DNA from: JBGAHD01 sp044226395
GTDB lineage: Bacteria; Pseudomonadota; Gammaproteobacteria; Xanthomonadales; Ahniellaceae
DNA: 64,000 bases
Assembly (NCBI GenBank): GCA_044226395.1
Contig: JBGAHD010000005.1
Location: 62,001-126,000 of the forward strand
Direction: 5' to 3'
Shown here: one piece after another, positions 50,417-58,125 of the stretch
How positions within the stretch are numbered: position 1 is the first letter of the stretch
Layout of the letters: each line of letters opens with the position of its first letter
Translations under genes and position numbers: made by a program
The notes under the pieces: model-generated
Database searches by the model: none
Told to the model about the DNA's origin: nothing
What the model saw: only the letters and a program-made list of their open reading frames with translations

Positions 50417-52194
50417 GGCTCGACCCCTTCCGCGAACGGCGACAGTTCCACTTCACCCGGCGCCGGCGGCAACAGATCTTCCGGCGGCGCGGCCTGCACT
50501 TGCAGGTGATCGAGTTGATCAGGCGGCACGTCGAGCAAGCGCATCGCGCCATTCATCACCGCGCCGAACACGGGCGCGGCGACCAGGCCGCCGTAATAGA
50601 TGTCGCCCTTGGGATCGTTGATCACGACCACGCCCGCCAGTCGCGGCGCGCTCGCCGGCAATACGCCCGCGAACACCGACATGTAGCGCCGCTCGTAACC
50701 GCCCGGCACGGATTTGCGCGAGGTGCCGGTCTTGCCGGCGACGCGATAGTTCGGCACGCCCGCCATCCAACCGCTGCCGTCCTTGGTGGCGACCACGGTC
50801 TCGAGCATGTGTACGACTTGATGGGCGATGTTGGGATCGAGCACCGCGGCATCGGGCGTCACCGCGCCGGCGACAAAGGTGGGCGTACGCAGCCGTCCGC
50901 CATTGGCGAGAGCCGCGTACGCCTGGGCCAATTGCAGCGCCGTCACCGAAAGCCCGTAGCCATAAGAGAGTGTCGCCTTTTCCACATCGCCCCAGCCGCG
51001 CGCCGCCGGCAACACGCCCGGCGACTCGCCTGGAAAACCCGAGCCCGTCGCCTCGCCGAAGCCGAAGCGATGGAACACGTCGTACATGTGCTCGTCGCTC
51101 AACTGCGCCGCGACCTTGGCGGCGGCGACATTGCTCGACTTGGTCAACAGGCGCGTGAGGTTGATCACGCCGTAATTGCGGATGTCGCGCACCAGGTGAT
51201 TGCCCACGCGCAGCGTGCCCGGCGTGGTGTCGATGATGGTCTCGGGCGTGAACTTGCCGCTCTCGATGCCGGCCGACACGGTCAGGGCCTTGACCACGGA
51301 ACCGGGCTCGAGCACGTCGGTCACCGCGCGATTGCGCCGCGCCGATTCATTGCCCGCGGTGCGCGCGTTGGGGTTGTACGAAGGCCAGTTGACCATGGCC
51401 AGGATCTCGCCCGTGGCCACGTCGAGGATCACCATCGAACCCGAGTCGGCGTTGTGCTCGGCCACCGCCGTCTTCAACTGCCGATACGCGAGATATTGAA
51501 TGCGTCGATCGATCGACAGCCGCAGGTCGTGACCGGGCTGCGGCTCCTTGACCAGCTCAACGTTCTCCACCACTTCGCCTCGCAGATTCTGGATCACGCG
51601 CTTGACCCCGGGCGTGCCCGCGAGCCAGCTGTTGAACGCAAGCTCCAGGCCTTCCTGACCGGCGTCGTCGATATTGGTGAAGCCCAGCACATGGGCCATG
51701 ATCTCGCCCGCCGGGTAATAGCGACGGAACTCGCGCTGCGCGTTCACGCCCGGCACCTTGAGCGCGAGAATGGTCTCGGCCTCGGTCGGCGGCATGTGCC
51801 GGCGCAGGTAGACGAACTCCTTGTCGGCGCGTTGCGCCAAGCGCTGACGCAGATCCTCGGCGTCCAGACCCAAGGCCTGCGCGAGTTCGGGCAGGCGCGC
51901 GTCGGCGGCCAGCACTTCGCGCGGCGTGGCCCAGATCGACACCACGGGCGTCGACACCGCGAGCGGCTCGCCGTGCCGATCGGTGATCATGCCGCGCGAA
52001 ACCGGAATGACCTTGTCGCGCACGAAGCGCTGATCACCCTGATCCTGATAGAAGTCCTTGCGCACGACCTGCAGGTCGACGGCGCGCACCACCAGCGCCG
52101 TGCAGGCGAGCGCGAGCACCATCAGCACGGCCGACAGGCGCGCGCGGATGTTGTTCTGCGGGGTTTTGATCGCGGCGGGAGCGGCTGGCTTCAT
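50413..52194 (-). CDS. ftsI: Septal transpeptidase FtsI (PBP3)
   Basis: Class B penicillin-binding protein, 593 residues. A cytoplasmic tail and TM helix (about 18-40) precede the pedestal domain and the transpeptidase domain, with S299-x-x-K302 (EPGSVVKAL), S353-S354-N355 (KSSNV) and KTGT at 488-491. The ATG at 52194 starts MKPAAPAAIKTPQNNIRARL, family-like with the basic N-tail. The frame continues open for 74 codons upstream, without an evident function. Normally ftsL directly overlaps ftsI; here 279 bases separate them. Confidence 0.97.
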   Translation of the reverse strand: MKPAAPAAIKTPQNNIRARLSAVLMVLALACTALVVRAVDLQVVRKDFYQDQGDQRFVRDKVIPVSRGMITDRHGEPLAVSTPVVSIWATPREVLAADARLPELAQALGLDAEDLRQRLAQRADKEFVYLRRHMPPTEAETILALKVPGVNAQREFRRYYPAGEIMAHVLGFTNIDDAGQEGLELAFNSWLAGTPGVKRVIQNLRGEVVENVELVKEPQPGHDLRLSIDRRIQYLAYRQLKTAVAEHNADSGSMVILDVATGEILAMVNWPSYNPNARTAGNESARRNRAVTDVLEPGSVVKALTVSAGIESGKFTPETIIDTTPGTLRVGNHLVRDIRNYGVINLTRLLTKSSNVAAAKVAAQLSDEHMYDVFHRFGFGEATGSGFPGESPGVLPAARGWGDVEKATLSYGYGLSVTALQLAQAYAALANGGRLRTPTFVAGAVTPDAAVLDPNIAHQVVHMLETVVATKDGSGWMAGVPNYRVAGKTGTSRKSVPGGYERRYMSVFAGVLPASAPRLAGVVVINDPKGDIYYGGLVAAPVFGAVMNGAMRLLDVPPDQLDHLQVQAAPPEDLLPPAPGEVELSPFAEGVEP

Positions 52195-52466
52195 CGCCAC
52201 CTCCGCGACCACGTTCCCGAATCGGAGCGCGCGTCGCGGAGGAAGCCCCACGCCGGTCCGCCGCGGGCACCTCGGTGCCCTCGGACCTCGGTGAACGCGG
52301 GCGCGTGGCCCTCGTTCACGGCTATGGCGTTGGCTTTCCCCCTCACCGCCGGTCTCCTTCGTGGTCTCGACACGCGCCAGTGGCCCGTCCCCGACGGCGC
52401 CCCGACCCGGTCCCACGGCCGCGTCGTCGCGCGGCTTGTTGTGTTGTCGATGGGCATCGTCGTCAT
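52191..52466 (-). CDS. Possible small ORF between ftsL and ftsI (hypothetical, doubtful)
   Basis: 91 codons, ATG at 52464-52466 and a stop that overlaps the ftsI start codon in the ATGA fashion used by neighbouring dcw genes; ftsL ends seven bases upstream. The protein is rich in Arg, Gly, Pro and Trp with no TM helix or recognisable domain. Codons such as AGA, AGG, ATA, GGG and CGA are common here but rare in the flanking genes, which argues against a conserved protein. No convincing Shine-Dalgarno. It may only be a read-through spacer that couples ftsL to ftsI. Confidence 0.25.
   Translation of the reverse strand: MTTMPIDNTTSRATTRPWDRVGAPSGTGHWRVSRPRRRPAVRGKANAIAVNEGHAPAFTEVRGHRGARGGPAWGFLRDARSDSGTWSRRWR
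52265..52319. repeat. Two hairpins in the ftsL-ftsI interval
   Basis: GGGCAC at 52265-52270 and GTGCCC at 52275-52280 around CTCG (6-bp stem); and GTGAACG(C)GGGC at 52291-52302 with GCCC(T)CGTTCAC at 52308-52319 (11 pairs with one mismatch). Both lie about 70-130 bases before the ftsI start, so they would be in the ftsL-ftsI mRNA. Confidence 0.6.
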
Positions 52467-52473
52467 GACGCGC

Positions 52474-52746
52474 TCATCGGCGGATCACTCGCGTGTCGGC
52501 GGCCGTGGGAAACACCATCCCCAGCGGCCCGCGCGCGATTTGTTCGATCCGATTGGTTTCCGACCACGTCGCCTGCTCCAACTGCAGGCGGCCGAAGTCG
52601 ATGTTCAATTCGTCGCGCTCGGTTTCCAGGCGCGTGAGTTCAATGAAGGCCCGGCGCGATTCATGCCGCGCGTAGACCACGCCCACGGCGCTGAACACGG
52701 CCACGCCGATCAGCAGCAACCAGGCCACGAGCATGCGCGCGCTCAA
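52474..52746 (-). CDS. ftsL: Cell-division protein FtsL
   Basis: 90 residues. A short N-tail, one TM helix (about 5-27) and a periplasmic leucine-zipper coiled coil (ELTRLETERDELNIDFGRLQLEQAT, about 35-60) are the FtsL pattern; it forms a trimer with FtsB and FtsQ. Its start overlaps the rsmH stop (ATGA). It is recognised more from layout and context than from sequence identity. Confidence 0.85.
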   Translation of the reverse strand: MSARMLVAWLLLIGVAVFSAVGVVYARHESRRAFIELTRLETERDELNIDFGRLQLEQATWSETNRIEQIARGPLGMVFPTAADTRVIRR

Positions 52747-53687
52747 GCGGTCGCTCCCGCGGGCAGGCGCTCGGCCACGCGCAGCACGGCGCTGCGCGCG
52801 CGCGGATTGCGCGCCACTTCGGCGTCGGAGGGCTTGCGCGCGGCGCCGAGTCCGCGCAGCCGCGCGGTGCCCGTCGCCAGCGGCGGCAGGCCGCGGCGTA
52901 CCTTGATCTCCGTGCGCTCGGCGTCGCGCATGAAGCGCTTGACCACCCGATCCTCCAGCGAATGAAAACTGATCACCACCAAGCGGCCTCCCGCGCGCAA
53001 GCGCGCGGTCGCCGCTTCCAAGCCTTCCGCCAAGTCATCGAGTTCGCGATTGACCGCGATTCGAAGCCCTTGAAACGTGCGCGTGGCCGGATGCTGGCCG
53101 CGCTCGCGAAACCCGATCGCGCGCGCCACCAGCTCGGCCAGATCGCGCGTGGTCGCCAACGGCTTCTCGCCGCGAGCGGCCACGATCGCGCGCGCGATGC
53201 GCCGGCTCTCGCGCTCCTCGCCGTACTGAAACAACACGTCGGCGATCTCGCGCTCGTCGGCGCGCGCGAGAAACTCCGCGGCGCTCTCGCCTCGCGCGGG
53301 ATCCATCCGCATGTCCAGCGGTCCATCGCTCTGGAAACTGAAACCGCGCGCCGGCGTGTCGATCTGCGGCGAGGACACGCCCAGGTCGAACAACACGCCA
53401 TCGAGACCCGCCTCGGTCTCGACCCACCGCGCCAGGTGGGCGAAGCTGTCCTGCGCGATCGCCACGCGCGGGTCATTGCCGAAACGCTCGCGCGCGACCG
53501 CGATCGCCTCGGGATCCTTGTCCATCACCAACAACCGGCCCTTGGCGCCCAGACGCTGAAGGATGGCGCTGGCGTGACCGCCGCGACCAAACGTGCCGTC
53601 GAGATACGTCCCCTCCGGTTGCACGTTCAAACCCTCCAAGGCCTCGTCCCGCATTACCGGCACGTGGGCACTCGCGTTGCCGACCAT
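52743..53687 (-). CDS. rsmH: 16S rRNA m4C1402 methyltransferase RsmH
   Basis: 314 residues, SAM-dependent N4-methylation of C1402 in 16S rRNA. The start HVPVMRDEALEGLNVQPEG leads into motif I YLDGTFGRGGHASAIL; further motifs are LLVMDKDPEAI, DGVLFDLGVSSPQID and GRLVVISFHSLEDRVVKRFM. A 30-residue C-terminal tail ends the protein. Second gene of the dcw cluster, 45 bases after mraZ. Confidence 0.97.
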   Translation of the reverse strand: MVGNASAHVPVMRDEALEGLNVQPEGTYLDGTFGRGGHASAILQRLGAKGRLLVMDKDPEAIAVARERFGNDPRVAIAQDSFAHLARWVETEAGLDGVLFDLGVSSPQIDTPARGFSFQSDGPLDMRMDPARGESAAEFLARADEREIADVLFQYGEERESRRIARAIVAARGEKPLATTRDLAELVARAIGFRERGQHPATRTFQGLRIAVNRELDDLAEGLEAATARLRAGGRLVVISFHSLEDRVVKRFMRDAERTEIKVRRGLPPLATGTARLRGLGAARKPSDAEVARNPRARSAVLRVAERLPAGATA

Positions 53688-53732
53688 CCGCCCTCACCCG
53701 AGGCCGCCACACCCCGAACGGGGACAACGACC

Positions 53733-54179
53733 TCACAACTTCAGAACTTGCATCTCGGGCGTCAGCTGGTCTTCCGCGATGGTTTCGCGGATCTTGGCCA
53801 GGTGCGCCTGCTCGCTCCACAACTCCAGCCGCGTGCCCATGCCCAGCAGCACCGCCTTCTTCTCCAGGCCCGCCGCCGCGCGCTGACTGCCCGGCAGCAG
53901 GATGCGTCCCGCGCCGTCGACCTCCAGCGGCGCCGCCGCGCCCACCAATTTCATCTGCAGATTTCGATGCACCGCCTTGGCCGTGGGCAGGGCGACGACC
54001 TGGTCGCGCACCGCTTCCCACTCCCGTGGCGGAAACAGCCACAGGCAGCCCTGTTCGAAGGGGTTGTAGGTCGCCACCAGCCGGTTACCGCAGCCGGTTT
54101 GCACGAGCTCGCGAAGGGCGGTCGGAATGGACATCCGGCCCTTGTCGTCGATCGTGATGGCGGTCTCTCCCTGGAACAT
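53733..54179 (-). CDS. mraZ: Transcriptional regulator MraZ
   Basis: 148 residues, a doughnut-shaped oligomer with two AbrB-like MraZ repeats: DDKGRMSIP (11-19) and DGAGRILLP. MraZ binds its own promoter and represses the dcw cluster. Conserved NPFEQGCLWLFP and LLGMGTRLELW are present. A set of MraZ-box-like repeats precedes it. First gene of the cluster. Confidence 0.97.
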   Translation of the reverse strand: MFQGETAITIDDKGRMSIPTALRELVQTGCGNRLVATYNPFEQGCLWLFPPREWEAVRDQVVALPTAKAVHRNLQMKLVGAAAPLEVDGAGRILLPGSQRAAAGLEKKAVLLGMGTRLELWSEQAHLAKIRETIAEDQLTPEMQVLKL

Positions 54180-54193
54180 AATTGGACACCAAA

Positions 54194-54228
54194 ACCCACT
54201 ATTTCCCCGAGTTTTACACCGATGCCCA
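54194..54228 (-). promoter_or_regulatory. MraZ-box repeats (operator of the dcw cluster)
   Basis: On the minus strand TGGGC, TGTAA, GGGGA and TGGGT start exactly ten bases apart (complements of 54224-54228, 54214-54218, 54204-54208 and 54194-54198). Known MraZ boxes are TGGGN repeats separated by five bases, the same 10-bp period. Two copies are exact, two degenerate. Confidence 0.7.
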
Positions 54229-54256
54229 CCTTAGTCGCAGCCCCTGAGACTGTCAA
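54228..54256 (-). promoter_or_regulatory. Sigma-70 promoter of mraZ
   Basis: TTGACA (complement of 54251-54256), a 17-base spacer and TAAGGT (complement of 54228-54233): a perfect -35 with a fair -10. The first MraZ box abuts the -10, consistent with repression. Predicted leader of about 45 bases. Confidence 0.8.
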
Positions 54257-54472
54257 GGAAAGGCATAGGGCGGAGTTGTGGCAGTCGGTGACAGCCATCT
54301 GGCCGTCCCGTAAGGGGTTTTGAGCAAGGAATGACCATGCCGCGAACGAGCCGGGCCGCCGGGCACCGATCGGCGACCGGATCCGGTTCGAGGTGGGTAG
54401 GCGGAGGCAAAGGGAGGCGCCCCGGCGAGTCCGGGTCGTGTCCCGCCATGGGCGTGACGCCCAAACGACGAC

Positions 54473-54492
54473 GGCGCGACCGAGGTCGCGCC
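54473..54492 (-). terminator. Hairpin downstream of the 54524 gene
   Basis: GGCGCGAC / GTCGCGCC (54473-54480, 54485-54492) with a CGAG loop, 31 bases past the stop. Only a weak T-rich stretch follows on the minus strand. Confidence 0.45.
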
Positions 54493-54523
54493 TGTTGGAA
54501 GCCGAGGCCGACGGGCGGAGCGA

Positions 54524-55783
54524 CTACGGGTAGTTGGTCGCCGCGCGCGCGTGGGGAATCAGCACCACGGCGTCATAGCTATGGATCAAGGTCGCGAGCA
54601 CGCTGTCCTTCGGCGGTCGTGGCTGACCCGATTCGCGCAGCGCGGTGAAATCGAGCACGGTCACGGCATCGGACGCGGCGGCATCGAGCAGCATGGCCGC
54701 GTCGAGCACCGCAAGTTCGGCCGCGGCGTCGTAAGTCACGGCGCAATCGCTGTCATCGGCGGAGAACGCGAGGTGACGATTGTTCTCGCCGCTCGTGGCC
54801 AGCACCAACAGATGCAAGCTTTCGCCACCGCGCGATTGCGCCAGTTCCGAGGCGAGATTGCCGAGGTCGTACTGAAGCGTCGGACTCAAACCGCGACCCG
54901 CGTGAAACGCGCCGAGCTTGAACATCACGCGCGGCGCTTCGCCCGCGGCGAGCGCGGCATCGTACTGACGCATGAATTCGCGCTTCATCAAGATCGAGCG
55001 CGACGCGTTCGAGCGATACGGCGCGGTGTTCTGCTCGCGGTAGATGCGCGCGCTGAGGTCGAGCGCATCGATCAGCTCGCGCGCGGCCGCGTCATCGGCG
55101 AAGGGCGCGCGCAGCGCGTCGAAATCGCGCGCGCGCCAGCGGGTGAGCACAGTGGCCTCGGGCGAATGCGCGCGGCGCATCGCCGCGTCCGCTTGCAGGG
55201 CTTGCTCGCGATAGCGAGCGACAACCCTCCGCTGCGCGCGCGTGGTCGCGCGCGACGCGAGCGCATCCAAATTCGCCGTCGTCGAAAGAATGAATTCCTG
55301 ATCCACGCCCCACAAGGCGCGACCTTCGGGCAGGGCCGCGACGAAGGACGCGGCGAGCTCGCCGTCCTCGCGCAAACTCAGAAACGGCAGCGACAAGGGA
55401 TAGCGCCGATTGATCTCGACCAAGCCCTCCGGATCGGCGCGCAACGCGTGCTCGATTCGCGCGGTGGTGTGCGCGCCGACCTCGACCACGAGATGATTGA
55501 ACCGGCGATCACCCAGACCGCGCTGCAAGGCCTGCGCGAACCGCGGCACATCGGCGAAACCATGATCCTCGCCAATCAGCACGAACTGCGCCCGCGCCGC
55601 GCGCTCGATCAACCAGGTCGCGCCCTCGCCGCGAAGTTGCCCGTCCTCGACGGTCATCAGGCGACGCTGCTCGCGCAAAGCCTCGGCGAAGATCTTGTCG
55701 TCGGCGGCGAAATTTGGCGCGCTCGCTAACAGGGCCCAGCCCGCCAGCAAGATCGTGATGCTCAATCGCGAACGTGAACGCAT
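54524..55783 (-). CDS. Secreted EreA/ChaN-like protein of unknown function
   Basis: 419 residues with a signal peptide (MRSRSRLSITILLAGWALLASAPNFA, likely cleaved near 26). The mature part starts with a motif of the erythromycin-esterase / ChaN / TIKI superfamily: FVLIGEDHGFADVPRFAQAL, then FNHLVVEVGAHTTARIEHAL and ALWGVDQEF, suggesting a metal- or His/Glu-dependent hydrolase fold. Helical central part (about 190-290) and KLGAFHAGRGL near 300 follow. Substrate and true activity are unknown. ATG 55783 gives a proper signal peptide; earlier start codons would not. It stands alone between mraZ and the LytTR pair. Confidence 0.6.
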   Translation of the reverse strand: MRSRSRLSITILLAGWALLASAPNFAADDKIFAEALREQRRLMTVEDGQLRGEGATWLIERAARAQFVLIGEDHGFADVPRFAQALQRGLGDRRFNHLVVEVGAHTTARIEHALRADPEGLVEINRRYPLSLPFLSLREDGELAASFVAALPEGRALWGVDQEFILSTTANLDALASRATTRAQRRVVARYREQALQADAAMRRAHSPEATVLTRWRARDFDALRAPFADDAAARELIDALDLSARIYREQNTAPYRSNASRSILMKREFMRQYDAALAAGEAPRVMFKLGAFHAGRGLSPTLQYDLGNLASELAQSRGGESLHLLVLATSGENNRHLAFSADDSDCAVTYDAAAELAVLDAAMLLDAAASDAVTVLDFTALRESGQPRPPKDSVLATLIHSYDAVVLIPHARAATNYP

Positions 55784-55904
55784 GGGCGCACTCCGTGTTG
55801 TAATGCGCCCACCCTGCCCGTTCGCGCGCGGGCACGCGAGCATCGCCGTCTCGAAGTGGGAAACGGCACGCGTGAAACCGGAAACCGCGCGCGCGAAGAC
55901 GCGC

Positions 55905-56663
55905 TCAGCGATCGAGCCACGCGCGCAGCGCCGCCGCGCGCTCCTGACTGACGATCACGGTCTCGGCCGACGGCGGCGACAGTTCCAGTTCCAGCCGCCC
56001 CTTAAAGCCGCGATGCACGCGCGCGATCGCGTCGATCGCGACCACGAACTGACGATTGGCGCGGAAGAAGCGCTCGGGGTCGAGCATGGCCTCGAGTTCG
56101 TCGAGACTTTGCGCCAGCACATGGCCACGCCCATCGCGCGTGACCAAGCGCACGGCCAGGTCCTTATGAAAGTACGCGATCTCGCCGACCGGGATCGAGC
56201 GCATGGCTTCGCCCATCGCCACCAGAAAGCGCTCGCGATACCGCCGCGCCGTGTTGAAGTACGCGCGCGCCAGATCGCGCGACGCCTCGGGCGCCGTCGC
56301 CTTGCCACGTTCGAGTTGTCGCCACTTCTCGAGCGCTTGACGCAAGCGCTCGGGCCGGATGGGCTTCAACAAATAGTCGATGCCGAACACTTCGAACGCC
56401 TTGAGCGCGAACTCATCGTGCGCCGTGGTGAAGATGATCGGCGCGGTCGCGGGCACGGCCTCGAGAATGTCGAAGCAGGTGCCATCGGCCAGATGCACGT
56501 CCATCAACAACAGATCCGGCGCGGGCTCGCGCGACAGACGCGCGATCGCGGCGCCGACCGTGGCCAGCGGTGCTTCGAGTCGCAGCTCGGGCGCGAACTC
56601 GCCCACCAGACTCGCGAGCGAACGCGCGGATACCGCTTCGTCCTCGATAATCAGGGCGAGCAT
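55905..56663 (-). CDS. LytTR-family response regulator
   Basis: 252 residues. The receiver domain has the acidic pair E7-D8, phospho-acceptor D55 (LLLMDVHLAD), T79/T80 and K100 (DYLLKPIRPE). The C-terminal LytTR DNA-binding domain (about 145-252) has EIAYFHKDLAVRLVTRDG, LDELEAMLDPERFFRANRQFVV and RVHRGFKGRLELEL. It overlaps the upstream kinase gene by 13 bases, so the two are a co-translated two-component system. Same architecture as AlgR/YehT. Its targets are unknown. Confidence 0.9.
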   Translation of the reverse strand: MLALIIEDEAVSARSLASLVGEFAPELRLEAPLATVGAAIARLSREPAPDLLLMDVHLADGTCFDILEAVPATAPIIFTTAHDEFALKAFEVFGIDYLLKPIRPERLRQALEKWRQLERGKATAPEASRDLARAYFNTARRYRERFLVAMGEAMRSIPVGEIAYFHKDLAVRLVTRDGRGHVLAQSLDELEAMLDPERFFRANRQFVVAIDAIARVHRGFKGRLELELSPPSAETVIVSQERAAALRAWLDR

Positions 56664-57706
56664 GGCAGTAGCGGCAGTTCGACGTGAAAACCCGCGTCGT
56701 CGCGCGTTACTCGCATGCCCTCGGCGCCGAGCAATCGATAGCGCGCCTCGACATGCGCGAGCCCCATGCCCGTGCCGCGCGTGTCGCCGCGTCGCGGACG
56801 CAGCGTGTTGCTCACGCGCAAGGTGTCGCCTTGTCGAGTCACGCGCACATGCAAGCCCTCCTCGCCGTCGAGTTGATTGTGACGCACGGCATTCTCGACC
56901 AGCAATTGCAGGGTCATCGGCGGCAGGCCACGCGAACGTGTGTCGCCGAGCGCGTCGAACGTCACGCGCAGCGCGTCGCCGTGTCGTGCCTGCAGCACGC
57001 GCGCATACGCTTCGACGAAGGCGATCTCGGCCGCGAGCGGCACGCAATCTCGCTGACCGTGGGACAGGACGTAACGAAACACTTCCGACAACTCCAGCAG
57101 CACTTCGCGCGCGCGCGACGGATCCTCCGCGATCAAACCGTGGATCACGTTAAACCCATTGAACAGGAAGTGCGGATTGATCTGCGCCTTGAGCGCGTCG
57201 AGCTCGGCACGCATCGCGGCCAGTCGCGCGCGTTCGGCGTCGACCTGAGCCTGACGCCACTGCGCCGCCAGATCGATCAGCAATTGCAGGGTCGACAAGG
57301 CCGCGCCGAAAATCACGCCGATCAGCGACGTGAACACAATGTGCGGCCAGCCGATCACGTCATTGGCGCCGTGCGCGATCTCGTAGTGCTTGGTCGGCAA
57401 CCACACGACGAACAGGAACACGCCCGCGAACACCACGCCCGCCAGCCACTGCGCGATCGCGCGCGCGCCGCGACGCTCGCGCCAAGGCATGACGCGATCG
57501 AACCCGCGCGAGATCGCGCGAATGCCCTCGGCCATCGCGTAGATCACCAGCACATAGACCGTCGTGGCCAGCCCCGTGAAGCGCGGCGGCTCGTCGAACA
57601 AAGCGGCCAGCTGCAAGCCGGCCAGGGCCAACCCAGCCACGATCGGTGGCACCAGCACGCGCGCCAGCCAAGACCAGCGCGCCTCGGTCACGGCGGACGC
57701 ATTCAT
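56651..57706 (-). CDS. LytS/YehU-type sensor histidine kinase
   Basis: 351 residues. Four TM helices (about 18-38, 48-66, 86-105, 122-145) lead by a coiled coil to a His_kinase domain (PF06580 type). The phospho-accepting His is H179 in KAQINPHFLFNGFNVIHG; the ATP lid region is LQLLVENAVRHNQ and GTGMGLAHVEARYRLL. There is no periplasmic sensor domain, so it likely senses via its membrane part. Its 5' end borders the hairpin-rich non-coding interval, whose minus-strand reading would be an upstream leader. Confidence 0.9.
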   Translation of the reverse strand: MNASAVTEARWSWLARVLVPPIVAGLALAGLQLAALFDEPPRFTGLATTVYVLVIYAMAEGIRAISRGFDRVMPWRERRGARAIAQWLAGVVFAGVFLFVVWLPTKHYEIAHGANDVIGWPHIVFTSLIGVIFGAALSTLQLLIDLAAQWRQAQVDAERARLAAMRAELDALKAQINPHFLFNGFNVIHGLIAEDPSRAREVLLELSEVFRYVLSHGQRDCVPLAAEIAFVEAYARVLQARHGDALRVTFDALGDTRSRGLPPMTLQLLVENAVRHNQLDGEEGLHVRVTRQGDTLRVSNTLRPRRGDTRGTGMGLAHVEARYRLLGAEGMRVTRDDAGFHVELPLLPCSP

Positions 57707-57904
57707 CGCGCCATGCTGCCCGTCGCGACCGGCCGCGCCAAGAGGCGACCGCGCGAAACCGGCGAAACGCGGCGCGAAACCGCGTCTGGCCTTCGCGAAT
57801 TGCGCACGCGGTCACGCGTCGGAGAATCGACACGCGGGCATGATCAAAAACTCGACGCGCGCCGCAATTTCCAACACCCGTGAAACATCGTGGGAACGCG
57901 AAAT

Positions 57905-58109
57905 CGGCATTGCTTCGACGGCGCGACCGTCGTTCACTACGCGTGGGCGCAGAGTGGCGTGCAGCAGGTCCGGGCTCTCCTCCCATCCGACCGGACCTGC
58001 TGTCACGCCTTTATCTCGCCAGCACATTCCGCGCGCGCCATCGGCGATCGCGCCACGGGACCAGCGGCAGGGGGAATCGTCCCGGCGTGAACTTCACGCC
58101 GGGATTTTT
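57905..58109 (+). ncRNA. Candidate structured small RNA
   Basis: Plus strand, three successive hairpins. The main one has arms 57956-57973 and 57991-58009, 18 base pairs with a single bulged T at 58003, and a 17-base loop GCTCTCCTCCCATCCGA that carries CUCCUCCC, complementary to a Shine-Dalgarno. It ends in a 9-11 bp hairpin with ATTTTTCTTTT. There is no gene on this strand for the terminator to serve. No clear promoter, so the 5' end is a guess. The opposite reading has GGA motifs in the loop and could be a leader of the LytS gene. Function unknown. Confidence 0.5.
58081..58109 (+). terminator. Plus-strand rho-independent terminator
   Basis: CCCGGCGTG (58081-58089) and its complement (58095-58103) around AACTT, followed by ATTTTTCTTTT. 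Minus-strand readout has the hairpin but no T-run, so it may also weakly serve the 58126 gene. Confidence 0.8.
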
Positions 58110-58125
58110 CTTTTGGGGCTTTCCA

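Larger units (their letters stand above)
54180..54523. other. Upstream region of the dcw cluster
   Basis: No gene. It contains the mraZ promoter and operator (54194-54256) and, at the other end, the hairpin of the 54524 gene. The central part (about 54260-54470) shows nothing I can name. Confidence 0.7.
57707..58125. other. Gene-free interval with three hairpins
   Basis: 419 bases without a supportable protein gene. It contains a 6-bp hairpin (57916-57932), an 18-bp hairpin (57956-58009) and a plus-strand terminator (58081-58109). The first 200 bases hold nothing I recognise. Confidence 0.7.

Noticed and set aside
47568..50552. 994-codon frame that would fuse murE region to murF
   Set aside because: MurE is encoded in a different frame; the extra part is a GC-rich open frame. 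MurF begins at 48938.
50413..52416. 74-residue N-terminal extension of FtsI
   Set aside because: The typical FtsI start is at 52194; the extension lacks a site and is low-complexity.
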